This document shows, one piece after another, positions 47,892-58,000 of a stretch of 64,000 nt of DNA. Below the pieces are notes generated by a model. The model saw nothing but the letters and a program-made list of their open reading frames with translations. It searched no databases and had not been told where the DNA came from. The number at the start of each line of letters is the position of its first letter. The first letter of the stretch is position 1. Both the position numbers and the translations under genes were made by a program. Location of the stretch: the NCBI GenBank assembly GCA_964442285.1, contig CAYTZH010000002.1:130306-194305 (forward strand). Direction: 5' to 3'. Source of the DNA: CAYTZH01 sp964442285. GTDB lineage: Bacteria; Myxococcota_A; UBA9160; JAFDET01.

Positions 47892-50572
47892 GCCTCGATC
47901 TTCGTTCCCTGATCGGCAAGCTGAACGACACGACCCGGCGCGCGTTGGAAGGCGCCGCGGGGCTGGCCGTGTCGCGCACCCACTACGAGGTGGAGATCGA
48001 GCACTGGATCGCAAAGCTCCTGGAGTCGGGCGAGGGTGACCTGCCCCAGATCCTGAAGCACTTCGGCGTCGATCCGGACCGCCTCCTGCGGGACCTGAAC
48101 CGCTCCCTCGACACGTTCCGCACCGGCAACGCGCGTCGCCCCGATCTCTCGCAGACCATCGAGCAGCTGGCCCGGGAGGCCTGGGTGCTCTGCTCGGTGA
48201 ACTACGACCTCACCAAGGCGCGCTCCGGGGCGCTGCTCCTGGCGGCGCTCGACGACGCCCGGCTGGCCCGGCGCCTCATCGAGGCCCACGCCGAGCTGCG
48301 CTCCGTCAACCGCGAGGTGCTGGAGAAGGACTTCCTGAAGCTCGTGTCGGGATCCCGGGAGGACCGCGAGGTGGCGGCCATGAGCGCCGCCACCCGTCGC
48401 GACGTGGCCACGCCCGGCGCGGCGGCCGGCACGGAGACCCCGTCCCTCGACCAGTTCACCCAGGACCTCACCGCGGAGGCCCGGCGCGGCAAGCTCGATC
48501 CGGTGCTCGGGCGCGATCCGGAGATCCGCCAGATCATCGACATCCTCACCCGCAAGCGGCAGAACAACCCCATCCTCACCGGCGAGGCGGGCGTGGGCAA
48601 GACGGCCGTGGTGGAGGGCTTCGCCCAGCGCATCGCCGACGGCGACGTCCCGGAGCCGCTCCAGAATGTGTCCGTGCGCACCCTCGACCTGGCGCTGCTG
48701 CAGGCAGGCGCCGGCGTGAAGGGCGAGTTCGAGAACCGCATGAAGCAGGTGATCGAGGAGGTGCGGAGCTCTCCGCGGCCCATCATCCTCTTCATCGACG
48801 AGGCCCACAACCTGATCGGCGCCGGCGGTCGGGAAGGGCAGGGCGACGCCGCCAACCTCCTGAAGCCCGCCCTGGCGCGGGGCGAGCTGCGGACCATCGC
48901 CGCCACCACCTGGGCCGAGTACAAGAAGTTCTTCGAGAAGGACCCGGCGCTCTCCCGGCGCTTCCAGGTGGTGAAGGTCGAGGAGCCCGACGAGCCGTCC
49001 GCGGTGGAGATGATGCGCGGCGTCTCCAAGTACCTGGAGGACCACCACCAGGTGCGCATCCTCGACGAGGCGGTCTCGGAGTCGGTGCGCCTCTCCCACC
49101 GCTACATCCCCGCGCGCCAGCTGCCCGACAAGTCGGTGTCAGTGCTCGACACCGCCTGCGCCCGGGTATCCATGGGCCGGCACGCGAAGCCGGCCCGGAT
49201 CGAGGACCTGGAGCGGCAGATCGCGAACTGGGAGCGCGAGCAGGAGCTGCTCCAGCGCGAGGAGAACCTCGGGGAGGATCACGCCGAGCGGCTCCGGGAG
49301 ATCGAGGAGCAGAAGGCGGAGGCCGTGAGCGAGCTCGCCGAGCTCGACGGCCGCTGGAAGCGCGAGCTCGAGCTCGTGAGCCGCATGACCGAGATCCGGG
49401 ATCGGCTCGACCTCCTGGTGAGCCCGCCGGCGGCGGAGGAGGGCGGCGAGCCGCCGCCGGCCCCGCCCACGCCCGAGGAGGCGGACGCCCTGCGGGCGGA
49501 GTTCTCCAAGCTCCGCGACGAGCTGGCGGCGGTCCAGGGCGAGCAGCCCCTGGTACTCGGAGAGGTGGACGGCAGCGCCGTCGCCGAGGTGATCGCCGCC
49601 TGGACCGGGATCCCCGTCGGCAAGATGCTCGCCGACGAGATCCAGACCATCCTGCGCCTGCAGGAGAAGCTCAACGAGCGGGTCATCGGCCAGGACCACG
49701 CCCTGGAGGCGGTGGCCAAGCGGATCCACACCGCCCGCGCCAGCCTGGACAATCCCGCCCGACCCGTCGGGGTGTTCCTGCTGGTGGGTCCGAGCGGCGT
49801 CGGCAAGACCGAGACGGCCCTGGCGCTCAGCGAGGCCCTCTACGGCGGCGAGCGGAACATCGTCAGCATCAACATGTCCGAGTACCAGGAGGCCCACACG
49901 GTCTCGAGCCTCAAGGGAGCGCCTCCGGGCTACGTCGGCTATGGGGAGGGCGGCGTGCTCACCGAGGCCGTGCGCCGGCGCCCCTACGCCGTGGTCCTCC
50001 TGGACGAGGTGGAGAAGGCCCATCCGGACGTGATGGAGATCTTCTTCCAGGTCTTCGACAAGGGCGTGCTGGAGGACGGCGAGGGGCGGGTGATCGACTT
50101 CAAGAACACGGTCATCCTGCTCACGTCGAACGTCGGCACCGACACGATCATGACCCTGAGCGCCGATCCCGACACCCGGCCGGACCCGGACGGGCTGGTG
50201 GAGGCCATCCGGCCCCAGCTGCTCCAGACCTTCCCGGCGGCCCTGCTGGGTCGCCTGGTGACCGTGCCCTTCTACCCGATCGCCCCGGAGATCCTGCGCA
50301 GGATCATCCGGCTGCAGATCGACCGGATCGCCCAGCGGGTGCGCGCCAACCACCGGGCGGAGTTCGCGTACGGCGACGAGCTGGTGGAGGCGGTGGCGGC
50401 GCGCTGCACCGATCCCCAGAGTGGCGCCCGCAACGTCGACCACATCCTCACCCATGCGCTGCTGCCGCAGATGGCGGCGGACTTCCTCTCGCGCATGGCC
50501 GAGGGGCAGACGTTCCAGAGAGTCGAAGTCGGGGTGGACGAGTCCGGCGCATTCACCTTCCAGGTGACCTAG
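47888..50572 (+). CDS. clpV: T6SS sheath-recycling ATPase ClpV (TssH)
   Basis: An 894-residue Hsp100/ClpB-type AAA+ protein that disassembles contracted sheath. The N-terminal domain begins LRSLIGKLNDTTRRALEGAAGLAVSRTHYEVEIEHW, typical of ClpV rather than ClpB. The first AAA+ module has Walker A GEAGVGKT (about residue 231) and Walker B ILFIDEAHNL. A coiled-coil middle domain follows (about 435-560). The second module has GPSGVGKT (about 633), GAPPGYVGYGEGG pore loop and VVLLDEVEKAH. All catalytic residues appear intact. A 14-bp gap with AAGGAGG leads to vgrG. Confidence 0.96.
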   Translation: MSLDLRSLIGKLNDTTRRALEGAAGLAVSRTHYEVEIEHWIAKLLESGEGDLPQILKHFGVDPDRLLRDLNRSLDTFRTGNARRPDLSQTIEQLAREAWVLCSVNYDLTKARSGALLLAALDDARLARRLIEAHAELRSVNREVLEKDFLKLVSGSREDREVAAMSAATRRDVATPGAAAGTETPSLDQFTQDLTAEARRGKLDPVLGRDPEIRQIIDILTRKRQNNPILTGEAGVGKTAVVEGFAQRIADGDVPEPLQNVSVRTLDLALLQAGAGVKGEFENRMKQVIEEVRSSPRPIILFIDEAHNLIGAGGREGQGDAANLLKPALARGELRTIAATTWAEYKKFFEKDPALSRRFQVVKVEEPDEPSAVEMMRGVSKYLEDHHQVRILDEAVSESVRLSHRYIPARQLPDKSVSVLDTACARVSMGRHAKPARIEDLERQIANWEREQELLQREENLGEDHAERLREIEEQKAEAVSELAELDGRWKRELELVSRMTEIRDRLDLLVSPPAAEEGGEPPPAPPTPEEADALRAEFSKLRDELAAVQGEQPLVLGEVDGSAVAEVIAAWTGIPVGKMLADEIQTILRLQEKLNERVIGQDHALEAVAKRIHTARASLDNPARPVGVFLLVGPSGVGKTETALALSEALYGGERNIVSINMSEYQEAHTVSSLKGAPPGYVGYGEGGVLTEAVRRRPYAVVLLDEVEKAHPDVMEIFFQVFDKGVLEDGEGRVIDFKNTVILLTSNVGTDTIMTLSADPDTRPDPDGLVEAIRPQLLQTFPAALLGRLVTVPFYPIAPEILRRIIRLQIDRIAQRVRANHRAEFAYGDELVEAVAARCTDPQSGARNVDHILTHALLPQMAADFLSRMAEGQTFQRVEVGVDESGAFTFQVT

Positions 50573-50586
50573 CAAGGAGGTCCAGC

Positions 50587-52548
50587 ATGAGTTCCGGCTA
50601 TTCCGATCAAGACCGCATCACCACGGTGCGTTGTCCGAAGCTCGAGGGCGATTTCGGCGGCGACCGCGACGTGCTCATGCTCGAGCGCCTCGTGGGCGAG
50701 GAGGCCATCTCGCGCCCCTTCCGCTTCCAGCTCGACCTGATCTCGGAGCGGGACAACCTCACCTTCAACTCCATCATCGGCCAGCAGCTCTGGGTGGACG
50801 TGGAGCTCCCGGACCAGAAGAAGCGCTTCTTCAGCGGCATCGTCTCGCGCTTCGCCCAGCGCGGCGAGGACCGGCGCTTCGTGTCGTACCGCGCCGAGAT
50901 CGTCCCCTGGTTCTGGTGCCTGACGCGCATCTCCGACTGTCGCATCTACCAGGAGAAGACCGTCCCGGAGATCATCCAGGACGTCTTCGGTCGACGGGGC
51001 TACACGGACTTCCAGATGGACGCGGAGGGGCAGGGCAAGCGCACCTACTGCGTGCAGTACCGGGAGACGGACTTCAACTTCGTCTCGCGCCTCATGGAAG
51101 AGGAGGGCATGCGGTACCACTTCCTCCACGAGGAAGGTCGCCACGTGATGGTGATCTCGGACAAGCCCGAGTACCCGGACAATCCCGAGGTTCCGGAGGT
51201 GGAGTACGTCTCGAGCACGTCGGAGCGCACGACCGGCGAGGTCGAGGACCTCCAGCTGGAGCGCGAGCTCGCGCCCGGGAAGATCGCCCTCTCGGACTAC
51301 AACTTCGAGCAGCCGAGCGAGGACCTGGGCAGCGAGACCTCCACCGTGGAGCCCATGGGCGGCAACGAGGACTTCGAGATCTTCGACTATCCCGGGGAGT
51401 ACCTCAAGCGCAACCAGGGGAGCAGCCTGGCCAAGCTGCGCATGGAGGCGGAGGAGTCCGCGGCCGTGCAGGCCCACGGGCGCGGCGAGCTCTCGAACAT
51501 GCTGCCCGGCCACTGCTCCGTGCTGAAGAGCCACTATCGGGACGACTTCAACGGCCGCTACCTGGTGACGGAGGTCTCCCACTCGCTCTCCGAGGGTGCG
51601 GGGTACGACGAGGGGGGCTCGGCCTACGAGAACTGGTTCTCGGCGGTCCCCTCGGACCTGACCTACCGCCCGCCCCAGGTGACGCCCAAGCCGGTCATCC
51701 AGGGCATCCAGACCGCGAAGGTGACCGGCCCCTCCGGCGAGGAGATCCACACCGACAAGCACGGTCGGGTGAAGGTGCACTTCCACTGGGACCGCCACGG
51801 GCCCACGGACGACAAGTCCTCCTGCTGGCTTCGGGTCAGCCACAGCCTGGCCGGCCAGGGCTGGGGGGGCATCCAGCTCCCGCGGGTGGGCCAGGAGGTG
51901 GTCGTGGAGTTCCTGGAGGGGGATCCGGATCGCCCGATGGTCACCGGGCGCGTCTACAACGGCGAGCGGATGCCGCCCTACGCCCTGCCGGACGAGAAGA
52001 CCGTCAGTACACTGAAGAGCCGCAGCTCCAAGGGGGGCGGCGAGGACAACTACAACGAGATCCGCTTCGAGGACAAGAAGGGGTCCGAGCAGCTCTTCCT
52101 GCGGGCGGAGAAGAACCAGGACACCTGGGTCCGGCAGCGTCGCACCGAGCACGTCGGCGGGACGACCCACCTCACGGTGGGCGGGGACCAGATGGAGGAG
52201 GTGGAGGGCGAGAAGCACGTCCTCGTGAAGAAGGATCACCTGGAGGAGGTGGAGGGCGCCGTGAGCCTGACGATCGGCGGCGACCTCGACGAGAAGGTCG
52301 GCAAGAGCTGGGCGGCCGCCGCCGGTCAGGAGATCCACCTGAAGGCCGGGATGACGTGCGTCATCGAGGCCGGCATGCAGCTCTCGCTCAAGGTGGGCGG
52401 GAACTTCATCGACATCGGGCCGGCGGGCGTGTCGATCTCGGGCACCATGGTCAACATCAACAGCGGCGGCTCCGCGGGCAGCGGCAAGGGCGCCTCGCCG
52501 ACGAAGCCGAAGCAGGCCACGAAGGGCAAGAAGGACGGAAGTTCCTAG
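50587..52548 (+). CDS. vgrG: T6SS spike protein VgrG (TssI)
   Basis: A 653-residue spike trimer subunit. The gp27-like head contains RDVLMLERLVGEEAISRPFRFQLDLISE and QYRETDFNFVSRLMEEEGMRYHF, the gp5-like OB domain WLRVSHSLAGQGWGGIQLPRVGQEVVVEFLEGDPDRPMVTGRVYN, and the beta-helix needle the repeats HLTVGGDQMEEVEG, VSLTIGGDLDEKVG and QLSLKVGGNFIDIG. The protein ends in a Lys/Ser-rich tail with no effector domain, so it is a structural VgrG. It presumably receives the separate PAAR and Rhs proteins via the DUF4123 adaptor. It is followed 30 bp later by tssJ. Confidence 0.96.
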   Translation: MSSGYSDQDRITTVRCPKLEGDFGGDRDVLMLERLVGEEAISRPFRFQLDLISERDNLTFNSIIGQQLWVDVELPDQKKRFFSGIVSRFAQRGEDRRFVSYRAEIVPWFWCLTRISDCRIYQEKTVPEIIQDVFGRRGYTDFQMDAEGQGKRTYCVQYRETDFNFVSRLMEEEGMRYHFLHEEGRHVMVISDKPEYPDNPEVPEVEYVSSTSERTTGEVEDLQLERELAPGKIALSDYNFEQPSEDLGSETSTVEPMGGNEDFEIFDYPGEYLKRNQGSSLAKLRMEAEESAAVQAHGRGELSNMLPGHCSVLKSHYRDDFNGRYLVTEVSHSLSEGAGYDEGGSAYENWFSAVPSDLTYRPPQVTPKPVIQGIQTAKVTGPSGEEIHTDKHGRVKVHFHWDRHGPTDDKSSCWLRVSHSLAGQGWGGIQLPRVGQEVVVEFLEGDPDRPMVTGRVYNGERMPPYALPDEKTVSTLKSRSSKGGGEDNYNEIRFEDKKGSEQLFLRAEKNQDTWVRQRRTEHVGGTTHLTVGGDQMEEVEGEKHVLVKKDHLEEVEGAVSLTIGGDLDEKVGKSWAAAAGQEIHLKAGMTCVIEAGMQLSLKVGGNFIDIGPAGVSISGTMVNINSGGSAGSGKGASPTKPKQATKGKKDGSS

Positions 52549-52578
52549 CGGACTTCGCGAATCGGGTGGGGGAGATCC

Positions 52579-53049
52579 ATGATCTGGACAGGAGGCGCGC
52601 TGGGGAGTCGCGCCGGAATGCTGGTGCGGGCGTGCGCCCTGGTGGGCGCCGCCCTGGGCACGGCGGCGTGCTCGTCGAAGGCCTGCATCGACATCACGGC
52701 GAGCTCGCGGCTGAACTACTACGACGAGCAGGCCCATGTGGTCGCCCTGTACCTCTTCCCGCTGGAGAGTGACCTGGCCTTCCACCAGGCCAGCGTCAGC
52801 GACCTGCTCCGGCAGGAGCCCATCGGGGGCATGGTGGCCCCGCCGCTGCAGATGACGATCACCCCGGGCGAGGAGCAGGAGGTCGTGGAGGACTTCGGCG
52901 ACCGCACGGAAGAGATCGGGATCGTGGCGGACTACTATCGGGCCCCGGGAGACCCGGAGGGGAAGCGGAAGACGAGCGTGAGGGCCCGCTGCGGCTGGTT
53001 CTCGGACCCGAGCATCACGCTCGGACCCAACAACATCGAGCGAGACTGA
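52579..53049 (+). CDS. tssJ: T6SS outer-membrane lipoprotein TssJ
   Basis: A 156-residue lipoprotein that anchors the TssLM complex to the outer membrane. The lipobox is LGTAACSSK with Cys31 counted from the ATG at 52579. An internal ATG at codon 14 gives a shorter, more usual 17-residue signal, and both have a purine-rich site upstream. The mature beta-sandwich is recognisable from CIDITASSRLNYYDEQAHVVALYLFPLESDLAFHQASVSDLL and the TITPGEEQEV strand. Nine bases separate it from tssK. Confidence 0.9.
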   Translation: MIWTGGALGSRAGMLVRACALVGAALGTAACSSKACIDITASSRLNYYDEQAHVVALYLFPLESDLAFHQASVSDLLRQEPIGGMVAPPLQMTITPGEEQEVVEDFGDRTEEIGIVADYYRAPGDPEGKRKTSVRARCGWFSDPSITLGPNNIERD

Positions 53050-53059
53050 AGGGCACCGC

Positions 53060-54400
53060 ATGCCGAGCCGGAGACTCAATCCCGTGGCCTGGACCGAGGG
53101 GATGTTCCTGCGTCCCCACCACCTCCAGCACGCGGAGATCTTCTCGGAGGAGCGGCTCCGCTTCCACCTGAAGGCGCTGAACCCCTTCCACTGGGGCATC
53201 CAGGAGATCGAGCTCGACGAGGAGGCGCTCTCGGACAACCGGGTGGAGCTGCTGCGCTTGAAGGCCGTGATGCCGGGCGGCTTCATCATCCACTATCCGG
53301 GCAACGCCATCGTGGAGAGCCGCGAGTTCGATCCCTCCGCGGAGAGGGTCAACGTCTACCTGGGGCTGCGCAATCTCTCCCAGACGGAGGCCAACGCCGG
53401 TCCGGCCGACAGCGGCTCCAAGGACCTGCGGCTGCGCTTCCGCACCGAGGACCTGCCCGACTGGAACCGCGGCGGCTACGAGGCGCCCATCGAGCTGGCC
53501 TTCCCCTACGCCCGGGTCTTCCTCTCCGGGGAGGAGTCGGAGCTCGAGGTGCACGAGTCGTTCAAGCTGGCGGAGATCGTGGGCACCGGGGAGCTCAAGC
53601 AGCCCTTCGCCTTGGCGAAGAACTACGCGCCGCCCCTGCTCTCGGTCCAGGCCTCGCCCGCGCTCCACGACGAGGTCCAGAAGATCGTCAGCCAGATCGC
53701 GTCCAAGGTGCGCGTGGTCGCCGGGCGGACGGCCACCTTCGCCGTCGCCGATCTGCCGCGCTTCTGGATGCGCTACACGCTCGCGCGCATGACGGGCGTC
53801 CTGCGCCACCTGCTCTCCACCGGGCAGACGGTGCCCTTCGACATCTACACGGCGCTCGTCGAGACGGCCGGGGCGTTGGGGGCCTTCCACCACCTGGAGC
53901 CCCTGGAGCTCCCCACCTACGACCACGAGAACCTCTGGCCCTGCTTCATGGCCCTGATCGAGCTGCTGGAGAACGAGCTCAACCAGGCCGTGCCCGACAA
54001 CTTCAAGGAGCTGGTGCTCGTCTGGGACGCGGGGCGCAAGCTCTACGCCACCAGCGAGCTCAACACCCAGCTCGTGGATCCGCGGAACCTCTTCTTCCTG
54101 GCGGTCAAGTCGTCGCTGGAGGCCAAGGAGCTGGCCCGCTGGGTCGTGGACGAGGGCAAGGCGAGCTCCACCAGCGGCGTGCAGCCGCTCGTCATGCTCA
54201 ACACCAAGGGCCTGGCGATCGAGCACATGCCTGCCGCGCCCACCGAGATCGCCGCCCGCCCGGGCTACGAGTACTTCAAGGTCGATCCCCACGGCGCCCA
54301 CTGGAAGAAGATCCGCGAGGACTTCAGCTTCGCCATCAGTCTGGGCAAGCTCGAGAACGCCGACGCGCGCCTGTTCGTGGTGATGGCGGGGGCGGGCTAG
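53060..54400 (+). CDS. tssK: T6SS baseplate-membrane linker TssK
   Basis: A 446-residue trimeric protein that connects the baseplate to the membrane complex. The start RLNPVAWTEGMFLRPHHLQHAEIFSEERLRFHLKALNPFHWGIQEIELDEEAL is diagnostic. RFWMRYTLARMTGVLRHLLSTGQ and PTYDHENLWPCFMALIELLENELNQAV mark the middle domain, and GYEYFKVDPHGAHWKKIREDFSFAISLG the C-terminal neck. Length is standard. A 4-bp gap leads to tssL. Confidence 0.96.
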   Translation: MPSRRLNPVAWTEGMFLRPHHLQHAEIFSEERLRFHLKALNPFHWGIQEIELDEEALSDNRVELLRLKAVMPGGFIIHYPGNAIVESREFDPSAERVNVYLGLRNLSQTEANAGPADSGSKDLRLRFRTEDLPDWNRGGYEAPIELAFPYARVFLSGEESELEVHESFKLAEIVGTGELKQPFALAKNYAPPLLSVQASPALHDEVQKIVSQIASKVRVVAGRTATFAVADLPRFWMRYTLARMTGVLRHLLSTGQTVPFDIYTALVETAGALGAFHHLEPLELPTYDHENLWPCFMALIELLENELNQAVPDNFKELVLVWDAGRKLYATSELNTQLVDPRNLFFLAVKSSLEAKELARWVVDEGKASSTSGVQPLVMLNTKGLAIEHMPAAPTEIAARPGYEYFKVDPHGAHWKKIREDFSFAISLGKLENADARLFVVMAGAG

Positions 54401-54404
54401 GGCC

Positions 54405-55070
54405 ATGGCGTCGCGATCCCTCGGACGCGTGGCGGGCGACCTGTTCGGGTACGTGCAGCTGTTCCAGTCGGCACCCGAGAACCGGCGGCCCGATCTCCCG
54501 GCCCTGCGCAGCCACCTGCTCGGGCTGCTGGACGGCTTCTCGCGGCATCCCGACGCCCAGCGCATCCCCCCGGACGAGGTGGAGGAGGCCCGCTTCGCCC
54601 TGGTGGCCTGGACCGACGAGATGATCCAGCGCTCCAACTGGATCGGCTCCGAAGAGTGGCGCCGGGAGCCGCTGCAGCTGCAGCTCTACCGCACCAACAA
54701 GGCGGGCAACGAGTTCTACGACCACATGGCCGCGCTCCGGCCCGAGCAGAACCACGCTCGCGAGGTGTACCTGCTGTGTCTGGCCCTCGGCTTCGAGGGT
54801 CAGTATGCGGGCCACGACGCGGACCGTCGGGCGCTCCTCCAGAAGGAGTACGAGGCCCTGCGCGTCTCGGGCTCGGCCCTCGAGGTCGCGCGGGAGTCGC
54901 GTTTCCTCCCGGACGCCTACGAGGTCAACATCCGGCTGCCGGACCTCGGCAAGCGCCGGGTGTTCCCGACCCTGCTGCTGATGGCCTGTGCGGGCGGCGT
55001 CTTCTTCGGCGTGCTGTGGCTGCTCCTTCGCTGGGCCGTCGGCGACGTGCCCGTGCCTCCGGGGTCCTGA
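54405..55070 (+). CDS. tssL: T6SS membrane complex protein TssL (DotU)
   Basis: A 221-residue inner-membrane protein. The cytoplasmic hook domain contains FGYVQLFQSA, EVEEARFALVAWTDEMIQRSNWIGSEEWRREPLQLQLYRTNKAGNEFYDH and EVYLLCLALGFEGQYAG. One C-terminal membrane helix (VFPTLLLMACAGGVFFGVLWLLLRW) ends the protein. There is no OmpA-like peptidoglycan-binding extension, so wall attachment, if any, must come from another component such as the FHA-lytic transglycosylase downstream. Three bases separate it from tssM. Confidence 0.95.
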   Translation: MASRSLGRVAGDLFGYVQLFQSAPENRRPDLPALRSHLLGLLDGFSRHPDAQRIPPDEVEEARFALVAWTDEMIQRSNWIGSEEWRREPLQLQLYRTNKAGNEFYDHMAALRPEQNHAREVYLLCLALGFEGQYAGHDADRRALLQKEYEALRVSGSALEVARESRFLPDAYEVNIRLPDLGKRRVFPTLLLMACAGGVFFGVLWLLLRWAVGDVPVPPGS

Positions 55071-55073
55071 GCC

Positions 55074-58000
55074 GTGTACCGCCTCTACAGCTGGCTCAGC
55101 CAGGCGAGCTACTTCGCGTCGATCGCGCGCAACCCCCGCTACCTGCTCACCTGGGGCGGGGTCTTCCTGATCGTCGGCCTCGCCGCGGGTCTCGGCTTCT
55201 ACGTGGAGAACTGGCTGCTGGCGGCGGCCGTGGGCCTGGGCCTGCTGCTGGTGCTGCTGCTGGTCGTGCTGGCCTACATCACCCTCTCCCGGCGGGAGGC
55301 CGAGCGGCGCGAGCGCGGCGTCGACGAGGAAGAGGACGAGGCCGTCAAGGCGCGTCGGGAGATGCAGGCCGAGCGCGAGGCCCTCCGCAACCTCGAGAAG
55401 GGGTTCGAGCGCTCGTTCGAGGAGCTGCGTCGCTCGCGGCTGGGCGGCCTGTACGAGCTCCCGTGGCTGCTCGTGGTGGGCCCGCCGGGCTCGGGCAAGA
55501 GCTCCCTGCTCCGTGAGTCGGGGCTCGACCTCTCCTCGGAGTACGCCCGCCTCATCTCCGACGGGCCGACGCCGGACTGCGACTGGTGGCTCACCAACGA
55601 GACCATCGTGCTCGACACCGCCGGGCGGCTCGTCGAGTCCGACGAGGGCGCCAGCCGGCGCATGTGGCGCCTGCTGCTGCGCCTGATGCGGCGGGCCCGG
55701 CCCAAGCTGCCCCTCGAAGGGCTGATCGTCGCGGTGCCGGTCACCCACCTCCTGGGCCGCAGCGCCCGCGAGCTCGAGGAGGACGCACGGCGTCTCCGGC
55801 GCCGCTTGAACGAGCTGAAGGACGTCCTGCGGGTGGACGTCCCGATCTACGTCTTCGTGACCAAGGCCGATCTGATCGAGGGCTTCGTGGAGGTGGCCTC
55901 CCAGCTCCCTCCCAGTCGCCTGGAGGAGATCTTCGGCTGGACGAACCCCGAGCGGCGCTTCGCCGACGCCGGCCAGGAGGTGCTGGAGGGCTGGGAGGCG
56001 ATGCGGGGGCGCGTCGACCGGTTCATGCCGGAGATGCTGATGCGGGAGTCGGATCCCCAGCGCCGCCGCCGCCTCTTCGACTTCTCCCACGAGCTGGAGG
56101 ACGTCGGCGAGGCGCTGGCGGTGCTCCTGCGGCGGGCCTTCGCACCGTCGGTCTACGACGAGACGCCCTTCATGCGCGGCGTGTACCTGGTCAGCGCCCG
56201 CCGCGAGGGCCAGACCGTCTCGCCGCGGCTCGAGCGCCTGGGCCACGACTGGGCCCGCCACGCGGTGGCCGATGCCGGCGTGCAGCGCGGCTTCTTCCTG
56301 CGCGACGCCTTCCGGGAGGTCGTCGTCGGGGACCAGGAGCTGGCCCTGCCCACCGGTCGCCTGGGCCCCCTGGCCCGCCGCTTCATCCTGGGCACGGGGC
56401 TGCTGGTGCTGCTCGTGATGTGCGTGTTCTGGACGATCGGCTTCTGGAACCACCGCGCCGGCACGAATCGGCTCGAGGCGGACGCCGAGGCCCTCATCTC
56501 GGCGGCGCCCAGCCTGCCCGTCACCGACGTCATGCGCGGCCGCATCGAGAGCGAGGAGGCCCGGGCCGCGGGGTTCTTCGGCGGCCTCGGCTACCGGGGT
56601 CTCTTCCACCAGGCGCTGGATCGCGCCAAGCGCACCTATGTCTGGGCCTTCGGGCGGGAGTTCGAGGATCCGAGCAAGGCCAACCTGCTGGCGGCGGTGC
56701 GCCGCTACGACGACGACTCCTTCGAGGCCCTCGCCAACCTGGCCATGGACATCAACTGGATCTCGATGCAGGCGGATGGGGAGGACGCCTTCCGGCCCCA
56801 GCTCTTCAAGTACGCGCCGATCTCGCGCAAGGCCCAGGACCGGGACACGTTCACGGCCGGCTACGACGCCTGGGTGAGCTGGTCGTCGGACGTCCAGCGG
56901 CAGCAGCGGGTGAACCGCGAGCTCGAGCTGCTGCGCAGCGCGGCGGCCACCCTGCTCAACATGGAGCGGCTGCTGCGCTGGAGCGAGATCCACGTGGATA
57001 CCTACCCGCCGGTCCGCTACCGCGACGTGCGGGTGCCCGAGCCGGAGGATGCGCTGCTTCCCGAGGTGCCCGGCGCCTTCACCCGGCGCACCTGGGAGGC
57101 GCTGGTCCGCGGCCTGGTCGACGCCGTGGGCCGCAGCGGTGGCGCCTCGCGCACGGCCGTGGAGGAGTTCCGCCGCAACTACGTGACGCGCTACGACGGC
57201 GGCTGGCGCGAGTTCCTGATCTCCACCCCCACCGCCTATCGCTCGGATCCCGGCGTCAAGGAGTCGCCCTACGTGGAGCTCGTGCGGACCCTCGACGAGA
57301 ACACCCGGGCCGAGCTGCCGCGGGAGGTCGAGGCGCCGTCGTGGATCCAGTCGCTCCACGAGGTGCGCCGGGAGGAGGTGCGGGAGGACGTCGAGGGCGA
57401 CGTGCCGCCGTGGCTCACCTACGAGGGGCTCCTGGACCAGGTCCACGCCGACGTGTCGGCGGCCCAGGTGAGCGACAAGGCGGCCCTGGGGGTCGCGATC
57501 AAGGTGGCGCAGAAGGAGGCCACCTCCTTCCGCCAGGCCCTCGACCAGATCCGCGCCCTGGTGCCGAGCGGCCGGGATCCCCAGGCCGAGGAGAAGCTGC
57601 GCCGGGTGCTCTCCATGCCGGTGCTCGACGGCTTCTCGGCGGTCATGGACACCGCCATCGAGGCCGTAGACCAGCGCTGGGCCGAGCGGATCGCCAACCG
57701 CTACGGCCACGGCCTGTCGAAGGCAGAGCTGGAGGAGCTCTACGCGCCCCAGACGGGTGCCCTCGACAAGTTCATCAAGACCGACATCGGCCCCTTCTAC
57801 AACGAGGGCCGGCTCGTGGAGACCCTGGCCGACCGGACCATGCAGCTCGGGCCCCAGTTCCTGGCCTGGCTCGATCAGGCCGAGCGGGTGCAGGCGGCCC
57901 TGTTCGGCCGCGGCGGTCCGGGCCAGCCGGAGGTGACGGTGGTGCTGGACGGGGTGCCCTCCCGGGTGGTGGGCGGGGGCCTGGTCAGCCGCCAGGACCT